The position numbers were made by a program, and so were the translations under genes. From an uncultured Collinsella sp. (GTDB lineage Bacteria; Actinomycetota; Coriobacteriia; Coriobacteriales; Coriobacteriaceae), in assembly GCA_900542555.1 (NCBI GenBank), contig UQNU01000021.1, positions 1-33,129 on the forward strand: 33,129 nt of DNA, given 5' to 3'. Below are positions 14,722 through 22,243 of the stretch, piece after piece. Positions within the stretch are counted from its first letter, which is position 1. The number at the start of each line of letters is the position of its first letter. The notes under the pieces are model-generated. The model had not been told where the DNA came from and did not search any database. It saw nothing but the letters and a program-made list of their open reading frames with translations.

Positions 14722-14742
14722 GTTATCGGTTTTATAGATAAC
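14722..14742. promoter_or_regulatory. inverted repeat, probable LysR-regulator site
   Basis: GTTATC (14722-14727) and GATAAC (14737-14742) form a 21-bp palindrome with a 9-base AT-rich centre. It includes the T-N11-A pattern bound by LysR-type regulators. It lies 20 bases before the regulator's start and 20 bases upstream of the metY -35, so it could serve autorepression and metY activation. Confidence 0.55.
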
Positions 14743-14761
14743 ACTCGAAAGGATGGCGCCG

Positions 14762-15664
14762 ATGACCCTCCAGCAGCTTCGTTTCCTGATCGCCGTAGCA
14801 GAGTCCGGCTCAATCAATGCCGCAGCTCAGCGCCTCTATACCGCTCAGTCCAACATCTCAAACGCCGTCAAAAGCCTGGAACAGGAGCTCCATCTGGAGA
14901 TCTTTACGCGCTCCAGCCGCGGCGTCACGCTCACCAACGACGGCACCGAGCTTTTGGGCTATGCGCGCCAGGTCGTAGAGCAGGCCGACATGCTCGAGGC
15001 GCGCTACGAGGACGGCGGCACCCCGCAAGCCCGCCTCGCCATTTCCGCCCAGCACTACGCCTTTTCGGTCGAGGCCTTTGTCAACGTGGTCGAGCGCTGC
15101 CGGGACGACAAGTTCGAGTTCATCATGCGCGAGACCACCACGTCGCAGATCATCGATGACGTCCGCGCGTTTCGCAGCGACATCGGCATCCTGTATCTGG
15201 ACGACTTTAACGCCCGTGTTCTGCAGAAGGCTTTTGCCGATGCGCGCGCGAGCTTCCATCCCCTATTCGACGCGACGGTCCACGTCTTCGTTAGCGAGCG
15301 CCACCCGCTTGCCCGCCGCCCGCAGCTGTCCCTTGCCGACCTCACACCCTATACGCGCTACAGCTTTGAGCAGGGAACCTCAAACTCCTTCTATTACGCC
15401 GAGGAACCTTTTAGCTATATCCCTTGCGACCGCAACATACGAATCTCGGACCGCGGAACACTTACTAACTTACTTATCACGTCGAACGGTTACACCCTGT
15501 CGACCGGTGTCCTCTCCAATGAAATGCAATGGGGTATGGCATCGATCCCGTTAGCAGACGCCCCAACGATGCACGTAGGCTATATCATGCACGACGAGCG
15601 CAAGCCCTCTCCCCTCTTGCAGCAATACCTCGACGAGCTCAACCGCATCATCCATGCCAACTAA
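14762..15664 (+). CDS. LysR-type transcriptional regulator
   Basis: This 300-aa LysR-family regulator has the N-terminal winged helix-turn-helix (MTLQQLRFLIAVAESGSINA, then AQSNISNAVKSLEQEL as recognition helix) and a periplasmic-binding-protein-like effector domain from about residue 90. The second in-frame ATG at 14762 is chosen because AAAGGA at 14748-14753 sits 8 bases upstream; the first ATG at 14753 overlaps that site. The family start MTLQQLR fits. It is divergent from metY and shares about 270 bases of control region, so metY is the likely target, with O-acetylhomoserine, acetylserine or a sulfur compound as possible effector. Effector identity is a guess. Confidence 0.93.
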   Translation: MTLQQLRFLIAVAESGSINAAAQRLYTAQSNISNAVKSLEQELHLEIFTRSSRGVTLTNDGTELLGYARQVVEQADMLEARYEDGGTPQARLAISAQHYAFSVEAFVNVVERCRDDKFEFIMRETTTSQIIDDVRAFRSDIGILYLDDFNARVLQKAFADARASFHPLFDATVHVFVSERHPLARRPQLSLADLTPYTRYSFEQGTSNSFYYAEEPFSYIPCDRNIRISDRGTLTNLLITSNGYTLSTGVLSNEMQWGMASIPLADAPTMHVGYIMHDERKPSPLLQQYLDELNRIIHAN

Positions 15665-15763
15665 CTGTCGGAAGACGGGGTAGAACTCGTAGATTGCTAG
15701 CCCCCGGCGGGCATGGCGCTACAATGGTCACTCACACGAAACGTACCCAACGAAAGGAAGCCC

Positions 15764-16249
15764 GTGAAGGTCATCATCTATACCGACGGCTCGGCCCGAT
15801 CAAATCCGGGACGCGGCGGCTACGGCGCCGTGCTCAAATACACCAACCCCGCCGGCAAGACCTTCACCTCCGAGCTTTCGCGCGGTTACGCCAAGACCAC
15901 CAACAACCGCATGGAGCTCATGGCGGTCATCGTGGCGCTCGAGGCACTTAACCGCCCCTGCGAGGTCGAGGTCCATTCCGATTCGCAGTACGTCGTCAAC
16001 GCTTTCAATAAACACTGGATCGACGGCTGGAAAAAGCGCGGGTGGAAAACTGCCAACAAGCAGCCCGTTAAGAACCGTGACCTGTGGGAGCGCCTGCTTG
16101 CCGCAAGGAGCAAGCATAAGGTGGAGTTCATCTGGGTTAAGGGCCACGCCGGCCACGAGCTCAACGAGCGCGGCGATGAGCTCGCCACCACGGCGGCCGA
16201 CGGCAGTAACCTCGATATCGACACCGGCTTTAACGAGAGCGACCTGTAA
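15764..16249 (+). CDS. rnhA: ribonuclease HI
   Basis: This 161-aa enzyme degrades the RNA of RNA-DNA hybrids, acting in primer removal and R-loop clearance. The catalytic acidic residues are in place: Asp in IIYTDGSARSNPG, Glu in NNRMELMAV, Asp in HSDSQYVVNAF, and Asp in NERGDELA. The basic handle region (DGWKKRGWKTANKQPVKN) and WVKGHAGH are also typical of RNase HI. GTG at 15764 follows AAAGGAAG at 15753-15760. A TACAAT box at 15720-15725 may be the -10, but no well-placed -35 is visible. It stands between the regulator gene and an oxidoreductase on the same strand. Confidence 0.96.
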   Translation: MKVIIYTDGSARSNPGRGGYGAVLKYTNPAGKTFTSELSRGYAKTTNNRMELMAVIVALEALNRPCEVEVHSDSQYVVNAFNKHWIDGWKKRGWKTANKQPVKNRDLWERLLAARSKHKVEFIWVKGHAGHELNERGDELATTAADGSNLDIDTGFNESDL

Positions 16250-16322
16250 CGGCGTTTTCGCACGCTTTTGTGTCCTCCCGCGCTACACTCGTCCTGTAGG
16301 CCAAACAACGCAAGGGGGACAC

Positions 16323-17429
16323 ATGCTGCGTATCGCAACCATCGGCACGTCCATGATCACCGACGACTTTATTCAGGTCGTCAATGCCAACGACCAGGCC
16401 GTATTCGTAGGCACGCTCTCGCGCAATGCCGAGCGCGGCGCCGCCTTTACTGCCGAGCACGGCGGCGAGCGAAACTTTACGTCACTCGATGAGCTTGCGG
16501 CAGCCGCCGGCGTCGATGCCGTCTACATCGGCAGCCCCAATGCGCTCCATTACGAGCAGGCGCTCGCCTGCATCGCCGGTGGCAAGCACGTCATCGTCGA
16601 GAAACCCTTCTGCGCCACCGAAGCACAGGCGCTGGAAGTCTTCCGCGCTGCCGAGGCAGCAGGTGTCGTGGCCCTCGAGGCCATGCGTCCCCTCCACGAT
16701 CCCGCCTTCCACGCCATCGAGGACGCCCTGGGCGAGATCGCCCCCATCCGCCGCGCCTCATTGCGCTTTGGCAAGTATTCCTCGCGCTACAACGAGATTC
16801 TCGCGGGACGCGCCACCAATATCTTCGACTGCAATATGGCATCGGGTTCCCTCATGGACATTGGCGTCTACGCCGTCGAGCCCATGGTCGAGATTTTCGG
16901 CATGCCCTCCGGCCTTACGAGCATGACTACTCTGCTCGACCCCACCACGCGACAGCTCACGCACGGCCCCATCGACGGCTGCGGTTCCATCCTCGCCAGC
17001 TACGGCGGAGGCCGCATCTCCGTCGAGCTCGCGCACTCCAAAATTACGAATGACCTGCTGCCCTCGCAGATCGAAGGCGAGCGTGGCACTATCCAGATCG
17101 ACCATCTGTCCACGCCCCGCAACGTCCGCATCGACTATCGCGGCGATGTCGTACGCGGCTCGGCGACCGAGGCACCGCGCGAACAGGGCGACAACGGCCG
17201 CGTGCTCGACCTACCCAAATCGAGCAACACTATGGAATACGAACTCACAGACTTTATCACCGCCATCGGCGGCATCGATAACGTTAAGGAAGAGATTTGG
17301 GAGACCCCGGCAGGACGCCACGAGCTTGGCCACTACCGCGATGTCACTCTCGTCTCACTGCGCATCATGGATGCCGTGCGCCAGCAGGCCGGCATTACCT
17401 TCCCGGCCGACGCAGGCAAGCAGGCATAG
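16323..17429 (+). CDS. Gfo/Idh/MocA family oxidoreductase
   Basis: This 368-aa dehydrogenase is the second member of the family in the window and is not closely similar to the one at 7910-8929. The N-terminal nucleotide fold starts LRIATIGTSMITDDF, with less Gly than usual. VYIGSPNALHYEQAL and VIVEKPFCAT (the EKP motif) follow, and the C-terminal domain includes SGSLMDIGVYAVEPM. It probably acts on a sugar or polyol, unknown. ATG at 16323 has AAGGGGG four to five bases upstream. It is followed after two bases by the acylphosphatase gene, so the two are cotranscribed and probably coupled. Confidence 0.9.
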   Translation: MLRIATIGTSMITDDFIQVVNANDQAVFVGTLSRNAERGAAFTAEHGGERNFTSLDELAAAAGVDAVYIGSPNALHYEQALACIAGGKHVIVEKPFCATEAQALEVFRAAEAAGVVALEAMRPLHDPAFHAIEDALGEIAPIRRASLRFGKYSSRYNEILAGRATNIFDCNMASGSLMDIGVYAVEPMVEIFGMPSGLTSMTTLLDPTTRQLTHGPIDGCGSILASYGGGRISVELAHSKITNDLLPSQIEGERGTIQIDHLSTPRNVRIDYRGDVVRGSATEAPREQGDNGRVLDLPKSSNTMEYELTDFITAIGGIDNVKEEIWETPAGRHELGHYRDVTLVSLRIMDAVRQQAGITFPADAGKQA

Positions 17430-17431
17430 CG

Positions 17432-17842
17432 ATGGGCCTCTTCGATACGTTCTTCTCCAGCGTCACCGGCGGCAGTCGAGAGCCTCAAAAACCATCAAAC
17501 GTCGAGCTCGAGCTGCGCCGCAGGCTTACCGTACTCGCAAGCGACGAGGCCACTCAAGACACTCCCCTGCGCTATTTCCTGCACTGGACGGGACAAGTCC
17601 AAGGCGTTGGTTTTCGCTTTACCAACACCAACCTCGCGCAGGCACGCGCACTCACCGGCTGGGTGCGTAACATGGAAGACGGCTCAGTCGAGATGGAGAT
17701 ACAGGGAGCTCCGGCAAACATCCTATCTCATCTCGAGGCACTTCACGCCTCCTACGAGTGCATGGGAACGCGTTTTCGCCTCGTAGACGCCCAGGCCCGA
17801 GCCCCACTTGCCAATGAAGACGGTTTCACGCCTCATTATTAG
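17432..17842 (+). CDS. acylphosphatase with N-terminal extension
   Basis: This 136-aa protein carries an acylphosphatase domain from about residue 46. It hydrolyses carboxyl-phosphate bonds in small acyl phosphates. The catalytic Arg is in GQVQGVGFRFTN and the catalytic Asn in GWVRNMEDGSVEMEIQG, both intact. Ordinary acylphosphatases are about 90 residues; the extra 45 at the front (starting MGLFDTFFSSVTGG) are charged and not recognised. ATG at 17432 is two bases after the oxidoreductase stop, with no clear ribosome site, suggesting coupling. Confidence 0.88.
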   Translation: MGLFDTFFSSVTGGSREPQKPSNVELELRRRLTVLASDEATQDTPLRYFLHWTGQVQGVGFRFTNTNLAQARALTGWVRNMEDGSVEMEIQGAPANILSHLEALHASYECMGTRFRLVDAQARAPLANEDGFTPHY

Positions 17843-17867
17843 TATTGTGTGCTAAATACGGTATCAT
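17839..17867 (+). promoter_or_regulatory. candidate promoter/operator of the Fur-family gene
   Basis: TATCAT at 17862-17867 could be a -10, with TTAGTA at 17839-17844 a weak -35 at 17 bases. TTAG...CTAA (17839-17855) is a small inverted repeat over the -35 and spacer, where a Fur/PerR-type protein could bind for autoregulation. It overlaps the end of the acylphosphatase gene. Confidence 0.35.
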
Positions 17868-17903
17868 TTACCTACGACCGTTGATAGAAAAGAGGCGAGG
17901 CGC

Positions 17904-18284
17904 ATGGCGGTGCAAAGAAGGAATACCAGGCAGCGAAAGCTGGTTCTTGACGCCGTGCGCCAAAGCTATAACCATCCCACCGCCGACGAAATCTACAACG
18001 TCGTGCGCGCGCAGGATGACAAAATCAGCCGCGGTACGGTCTACCGCAATCTCAATCTCTTGGCCGACGCCGGCGAAATCCTCTCCATCAAGACACCGGG
18101 CGGCAGCCGCTTCGATCGCACGATCGAGCCGCATGCGCATATCATCTGCACCTCGTGCAGCCGCGTCATCGACGTACCGCTCCCCTTCGATGCCCAGCTC
18201 GACGCCAAGGCGTCCGAGCAAATCGGCTGGCACGTCACGTCGCACTACACCATCTTCGAGGGTCTCTGCCCCGACTGTAGGTAG
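17904..18284 (+). CDS. Fur-family metal/peroxide-responsive repressor
   Basis: This 126-aa regulator has the Fur-family winged helix (TRQRKLVLDAV, HPTADEIYNVVRAQ, ISRGTVYRNLNLLADAGEI) and a dimerisation domain with a structural zinc site of four Cys (CTSC and CPDC). HAHIICTSC carries the regulatory metal His residues. The short form with both CxxC pairs and a His/Asp-rich sensor is more like PerR than iron-sensing Fur, but I cannot fix the signal. ATG at 17904 follows AGAGGCGAGG. Its stop codon lies inside a palindrome shared with the convergent HAD gene. Confidence 0.9.
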   Translation: MAVQRRNTRQRKLVLDAVRQSYNHPTADEIYNVVRAQDDKISRGTVYRNLNLLADAGEILSIKTPGGSRFDRTIEPHAHIICTSCSRVIDVPLPFDAQLDAKASEQIGWHVTSHYTIFEGLCPDCR

Positions 18285-18365
18285 ATGTTTGGAACATGCC
18301 TTAAAATCCACCTTTCCGCACTTTGCAGCAAAAAGTAGATTTCTAGACATGTCCCAAATGTCTAC
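18281..18365. repeat. large palindrome spanning two convergent stop codons
   Basis: Outer arms 18281-18298 and 18348-18365 match at 15 of 18 positions as inverted repeats. Inner arms 18304-18319 and 18328-18342 continue the stem with several G-U-type pairs and one bulge around a short loop. The TAG stops of the Fur-family gene (18282-18284) and the HAD gene (minus, 18364-18362) lie within the outer arms. It probably acts as a bidirectional terminator, though U tracts are poor; it may be a dispersed repeat. Confidence 0.75.
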
Positions 18366-19159
18366 TCAGCAAGTAGACGACGCAGCTCTTCTTCGACCGT
18401 GCGCACGTAGCGGACGCGGTCGTTAATGCCACGCATAGAGGGGTTGCAGCTCTCCATCAGATAGGGATGGCCCACGACGTTGAGCATGTCGCGATCGTTT
18501 TCGTTATCGCCAAACGCCATCATCTCATCGGGCGAAATACCCAGGGCACGACCGTAATCGGCAAGCGCGGAGCCCTTGCCCGAACCGAAACCGATAAAGT
18601 CCGTCCATTCGGTTCCCGACGTCATCACGTCAACACGGTCGCTAAAGAGGCGCTCGAAATACTCCAGGGCCGCCGGCTGATCCACCTCGGGCGTCTGGAA
18701 GGCAATCTTAATGACGTCCTCGTCGATGTCCTCGGGGCGATCGACCACCGCCACATCGCAGTGGACCTCATAGCGCAAATGATCGACGAACGCATCGTTG
18801 CTGCTCATGGTGTAGAGGTGTCCCTCACATGAAAGGGTCACGTCGGCATGGGGATACGCAACCACGGCATTCGCGATATCCATAGCAAGGCTACGCTCCA
18901 TCGAACGCTTGACAACGGCACGCCCCTCGCTCATCACCAGGGCTCCGTTTTCGCATACATAGGCGAGCTCATCGGCCACCGGGGCAAACAGGTAGCGCAA
19001 GCTCGCATATTGACGGCCGCTCGCCGGCATAAACACGATACCGCGACGATGCAGTTCATCGATGAGCTCAAAGGCCTCGGAACGCGGCTCGTGCTCCCCC
19101 GGATGCAGCAATGTGCCGTCCAAATCGCATGCAATCAGCTTGATTCCCTCAAGACCCAT
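18362..19159 (-). CDS. Cof-type HAD-IIB sugar-phosphatase-like hydrolase
   Basis: This 265-aa cytoplasmic phosphatase of the HAD superfamily (Cof/YidA group) probably dephosphorylates sugar phosphates or similar metabolites. Motif I is CDLDGTLL (nucleophile Asp at about residue 11). Motif II Ser is in FMPASGRQY, a Lys near GSGKGSALADYGRALGI is motif III, and motif IV is AFGDNENDRDML. A type-IIB cap sits between. ATG at 19159 has GGGGGAAA six bases upstream; the open frame extends 20 codons further but overlaps the previous terminator. Substrate is not predictable. Confidence 0.92.
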   Translation of the reverse strand: MGLEGIKLIACDLDGTLLHPGEHEPRSEAFELIDELHRRGIVFMPASGRQYASLRYLFAPVADELAYVCENGALVMSEGRAVVKRSMERSLAMDIANAVVAYPHADVTLSCEGHLYTMSSNDAFVDHLRYEVHCDVAVVDRPEDIDEDVIKIAFQTPEVDQPAALEYFERLFSDRVDVMTSGTEWTDFIGFGSGKGSALADYGRALGISPDEMMAFGDNENDRDMLNVVGHPYLMESCNPSMRGINDRVRYVRTVEEELRRLLAE

Positions 19160-19190
19160 ATGCTTTCCCCCACAGCATCTCATCAACAGA

Positions 19191-19229
19191 AAGACGGACT
19201 TTGAATAGTTGCCTCTCAAAGTCCGTCTT
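19191..19229 (-). terminator. intrinsic terminator after the UreE-like gene
   Basis: AAGACGGACTTTGA (19191-19204) pairs perfectly with TCAAAGTCCGTCTT (19216-19229). On the minus strand TTTCTGTTG follows. It separates the SlyD-like/UreE-like pair from the HAD gene. Confidence 0.85.
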
Positions 19230-19242
19230 ACTTATACGCACG

Positions 19243-19821
19243 TTAACCGCGCGCCTTCTTTACGATCGTAAAGTCTGGAGCCATACTCACAACGGCATCC
19301 GCCGCACTCGACGCAAAGCGCCGGTCCGAATCGAGTTCACGGATAACCCTCGAGAGCCGAACGCCCTCGACGCCCCGGAGCATGCGGCCCAAAACAGGCT
19401 GCACCGGCGTATACATGCGCACGGTATGCTCGTCCGAATCGCCTCGGAAAAGCGGCGCATGCATATTGCCGATCTCCCAGCACGCATGCGCGAGCGCAAT
19501 CGGGTCCATGCGGTCAACTTCGACCAAATAAACCTCGGCGCTGCGCAGGCGCACGACAACCGCCACGGGTACCGCACCCGTGTGGTCGACGGCGAGCACG
19601 TCGCCGTCGACAAGACGACCGCCGTCGGCAGTATCCAGCCGAACATCGACCGTGCGCCCCAGCTCCGTCACGCCCACAAACGCGCATACATCAGCCTGGT
19701 CCCAATCGAGCAGCAGATCGTCAACTTCAAAGACGCCGCCCAGCTTCCGGCGAAGCAGAAGTTCATAGGACGGATCGTTGAGATTTCCCAAGCATGTCGT
19801 CGAAACCAAGCGTTCAGGCAT
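19243..19821 (-). CDS. UreE-like protein (orphan nickel metallochaperone?)
   Basis: This 192-aa protein resembles the urease accessory protein UreE. An N-terminal beta-rich peptide-binding-like half contains DWDQADVCAFVGVTELGRTV and a strand RLVDGDVLAVDHTG. The C-terminal ferredoxin-like half contains AHACWEIGNMHAPLFRG, the UreE GN(R/M)H signature with the nickel-binding His, then RMYTPVQPVLGRMLRGVEGV. The His-rich tail of many UreE proteins is absent. ATG at 19821 is three bases after the SlyD-like stop, so the pair is coupled. No urease subunits or other Ure proteins are in the window. A role in nickel delivery, perhaps to a hydrogenase, is inference. Confidence 0.7.
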   Translation of the reverse strand: MPERLVSTTCLGNLNDPSYELLLRRKLGGVFEVDDLLLDWDQADVCAFVGVTELGRTVDVRLDTADGGRLVDGDVLAVDHTGAVPVAVVVRLRSAEVYLVEVDRMDPIALAHACWEIGNMHAPLFRGDSDEHTVRMYTPVQPVLGRMLRGVEGVRLSRVIRELDSDRRFASSAADAVVSMAPDFTIVKKARG

Positions 19822-19824
19822 ACT

Positions 19825-20253
19825 CTAACCCTCGACCTCGACGAGCTCGATATCAAAGTTGAGGTCCTTGCCGGCCAGCTCGTGGTTGGCGTCGAGCGTC
19901 ACAGCCTCGGGCGTTACGTCGATGACCACGGCGGGAACGGGCATACCGCTCGGCGTGGACAGGAAAAGCTTCATGCCCTTCTCGATCTGCTCGATGTTGG
20001 GAACCTGTTCGGCCGGGAAGGTAATAACCATCTCGGGATTGTGCTCGCCGTAGGCATCGGCAGCAGGAATGTGCACGGTCTTCTTCTCGCCCACCTGCAT
20101 GTCGACAACAGCGGCGTCGAAGCCCTTGATCATCTGACCGGCGCCGCAGGTGAACTCCAGCGGCTCGCCGCGATCGTAGGAGCTATCGAACTGCGTGCCG
20201 TCATCGAGCGTGCCGCGATAATGGGTCTTGACCTTCTTGCCCTGGTTGGACAT
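19825..20253 (-). CDS. SlyD-like FKBP-type peptidyl-prolyl isomerase
   Basis: This 142-aa FKBP has the SlyD arrangement. The FK506-binding domain (VKTHYRGTLDDGTQFDSSYD, LEFTCGAGQMIKGFDAAVVDMQVGE) is split by an insert-in-flap chaperone domain (about residues 70-120, VPNIEQIEKGMKLFLST). It speeds proline isomerisation and folding, and in other bacteria SlyD also supplies nickel to hydrogenase. The His/Cys-rich nickel tail of E. coli SlyD is missing here; the protein ends LVEVEG. ATG at 20253 follows GGAGG by five bases. The UreE-like gene follows by three bases, which hints at a nickel role. Confidence 0.9.
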   Translation of the reverse strand: MSNQGKKVKTHYRGTLDDGTQFDSSYDRGEPLEFTCGAGQMIKGFDAAVVDMQVGEKKTVHIPAADAYGEHNPEMVITFPAEQVPNIEQIEKGMKLFLSTPSGMPVPAVVIDVTPEAVTLDANHELAGKDLNFDIELVEVEG

Positions 20254-20373
20254 GGTAACCTCCGTGATAAGGGCGGCGCACAACGCGGGCCGCCGTGAAC
20301 ATATGGCGCTAACTATACCCTAGTCATACAATTCAATGACAGTTTGCAAAGAAACGCTGCAACCGGAGGAACC

Positions 20374-21387
20374 ATGGCATATCCCGTATTTGACCTACAC
20401 TGCGACACCGCCGACCGAATCGGCTGGGCCACGCTCGATCTCGACCTGCGCTTTACCGCCGGCACCGACGGTTATTTCCCCGGCGACGAAACGCATCCGC
20501 AAGATTTCGACCTCATCGAGGGCAACGCCTGCGCCATCTCGCTCGCAAAGATCGGCAACACGCCGTGGGCACAGTGCTTCGCCACGTTTGTCCCCGACGA
20601 GATTCCCACCGCCCACGCCGCGCGCTTCCAGGCGCAGATCATGGCGCACATGAGCGGCCAGGCAATGCTCAACCACGACCGCATGGTCAACGTACGCAGC
20701 GCGGCAGACATTCGCCCTGCACTCAAAGATGGCAAGGTCGCCTGCATCCACACCATCGAAAACGCCACGTTCTTTGCCGAGGACCCCGCGCTGATCGAGG
20801 TGCTCAAGAGCTTGGGCGTACTCATGTCATCGCTCAGCTGGAATGCGCAGGGACCGCTCGCGAGCGGACACGATACCCACGCCGGCCTCACCGCCGCCGG
20901 CATCGAGGCGCTTACGCAGATGGAGCACGCCGGCATGGTGCTCGACGTCTCCCACCTCAACGATGAGTGCTTTGACGAGGTTGTCGCCCACGCCACGCGC
21001 CCCTTCGTCGCCAGCCACTCCAACTCCCGCGCAGTTTGCGGCGTTAAGCGCAACCTTACCGACGACCAGTTCCGCACCATTCGCGATATGGGTGGCATCG
21101 TCGGCCTCAACTACTGCAGCGAGTTCCTATCCAACGACGCAACCGACAAGACAGCCGCAGACGTCACCTTCGACCAGCTGGCGGCACATATCGAGCACTG
21201 GCTTGACCTGGGTGGCGAAAATGTCATCGCGCTCGGCGGCGACTGGGACGGTGCCGCGGTGCCCGCTTTCCTCTCCGACGCCAGCAAGATGCCCGAGTTC
21301 CAGAACATGCTTTCCAAGCATTTTGGCAAGACCGTGATGCAAAAGCTCTGCAGCGACAACGCGCTTGCCTTCTTTGAGCGTTATTAA
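20374..21387 (+). CDS. membrane dipeptidase (M19, renal dipeptidase family)
   Basis: This 337-aa zinc dipeptidase cleaves dipeptides, often with D-residue tolerance. The first zinc motif HxD is in VFDLHCDTADRIG at the N-terminus. HTIENATFF supplies the bridging Glu, VLDVSHLN and ASHSNSRAVC the later metal His residues, and ALGGDWDG the Asp-containing loop. There is no signal peptide, so it is probably cytoplasmic. ATG at 20374 has GGAGGA at 20365-20370, three bases upstream; the frame extends 10 codons further without a site. It stands divergent from the SlyD-like gene and is followed by a hairpin and the frameshifted metallopeptidase gene. Confidence 0.93.
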   Translation: MAYPVFDLHCDTADRIGWATLDLDLRFTAGTDGYFPGDETHPQDFDLIEGNACAISLAKIGNTPWAQCFATFVPDEIPTAHAARFQAQIMAHMSGQAMLNHDRMVNVRSAADIRPALKDGKVACIHTIENATFFAEDPALIEVLKSLGVLMSSLSWNAQGPLASGHDTHAGLTAAGIEALTQMEHAGMVLDVSHLNDECFDEVVAHATRPFVASHSNSRAVCGVKRNLTDDQFRTIRDMGGIVGLNYCSEFLSNDATDKTAADVTFDQLAAHIEHWLDLGGENVIALGGDWDGAAVPAFLSDASKMPEFQNMLSKHFGKTVMQKLCSDNALAFFERY

Positions 21388-21403
21388 TTTCACATCCCTT
21401 GAG

Positions 21404-21439
21404 CGGGCCGGCATGCCGAACGGTCGACATGCAGGCCCG
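21404..21439 (+). other. hairpin between dipeptidase and metallopeptidase genes
   Basis: CGGGCCgGCATG (21404-21415) and CATGCaGGCCCG (21428-21439) pair with one mismatch around a 12-base loop. No U tract follows, so it is not a standard terminator. It may influence mRNA stability or be coincidental in GC-rich DNA. Confidence 0.4.
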
Positions 21440-21461
21440 TCCCCAATCTGAAGGACCGCTT

Positions 21462-22237
21462 TTGACGCAGCAATTTACGATTACCGTATCCCGACCGGAT
21501 GGCACATCCATCCCCGTCGTCGTTACCAAAAAGCGCGTCAAGAACTTCAACCTACGCGTCACATCGAGCGGTGAGGTCCACGCCAGTGCACCGCTCGGCG
21601 CCAGCCGCGAGCGTATCGAAGCGTTTGCGAAGCGCAACAGCGCCCGGATTATCAGCCGGCTTGCCCAGCGCGAGCAACGTCAGGCGACGCGCGAGAGCCG
21701 CTCAGCCCCTCGTCCATCATTGCACTTTGGGGCAAGCCCATCACGGTACAAGATGCGCTCGATCACAACTTTAAGTCACCCGCACCGCGGCCCAAGCAGG
21801 CCACCTTCGCAAGTTTTATAGGTGCCGACAAATCGAACGAACGCCCACAGGCCAAGCGGCGCGCAACCCTCGACGGCCTGACGTCCGATGAGCTCCAGAC
21901 CCGCATCGACCAACTCTATGCATCCGAGGTCACCACGGCGCTGCGCGATATGGTACGCGCGTACGAAATCGCAATGGGTGTCGCCGTTTCCCGCGTTTCC
22001 GTACGTAGCATGAAAACGCGTTGGGGCTCATGCACGCCCAAATCCGGTGCCGTTCGCATCGCACGCGAACTTGCCGCCTATCCCATCGAGTGTCTCGGCA
22101 TGGTTGTCGCCCACGAGCTCGTCCACCTGCTCGAGCCAAGCCACAATCAGCGGTTTCACGCCCTGCTCGACACGTACTGTCCCAACAATAGAGCTCTATC
22201 GCAGCGGCTCAAGCAGCCGCCCATAGAGACGTATTAG
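21462..22237 (+). pseudogene. frameshifted YgjP/M48-like metallopeptidase gene
   Basis: Two frames complete one YgjP-like (DUF45/WLM) zinc peptidase. The first starts at TTG 21462 (AAGGA six bases upstream) and encodes the N-terminal strand-rich region (TKKRVKNFNLRVTSSGEVHA, RIEAFAKRN). It goes out of frame between about 21680 and 21725 and would end at 21821. The other frame resumes IALWGKPITVQDALDHNF and continues through RTRIDQLY-like helices (in sequence TRIDQLYASEVTTALRDM) to MKTRWGSCTPKSGAVRI and the zinc site AHELVHLLEPSHNQRFHALL, ending at 22237. A two-base gain in the GAGAG run near 21693-21697, or loss of one base, explains it. Restored length is about 258 aa, normal. It converges with folB six bases later. 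Confidence 0.83.
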
Positions 22238-22243
22238 AACCGG

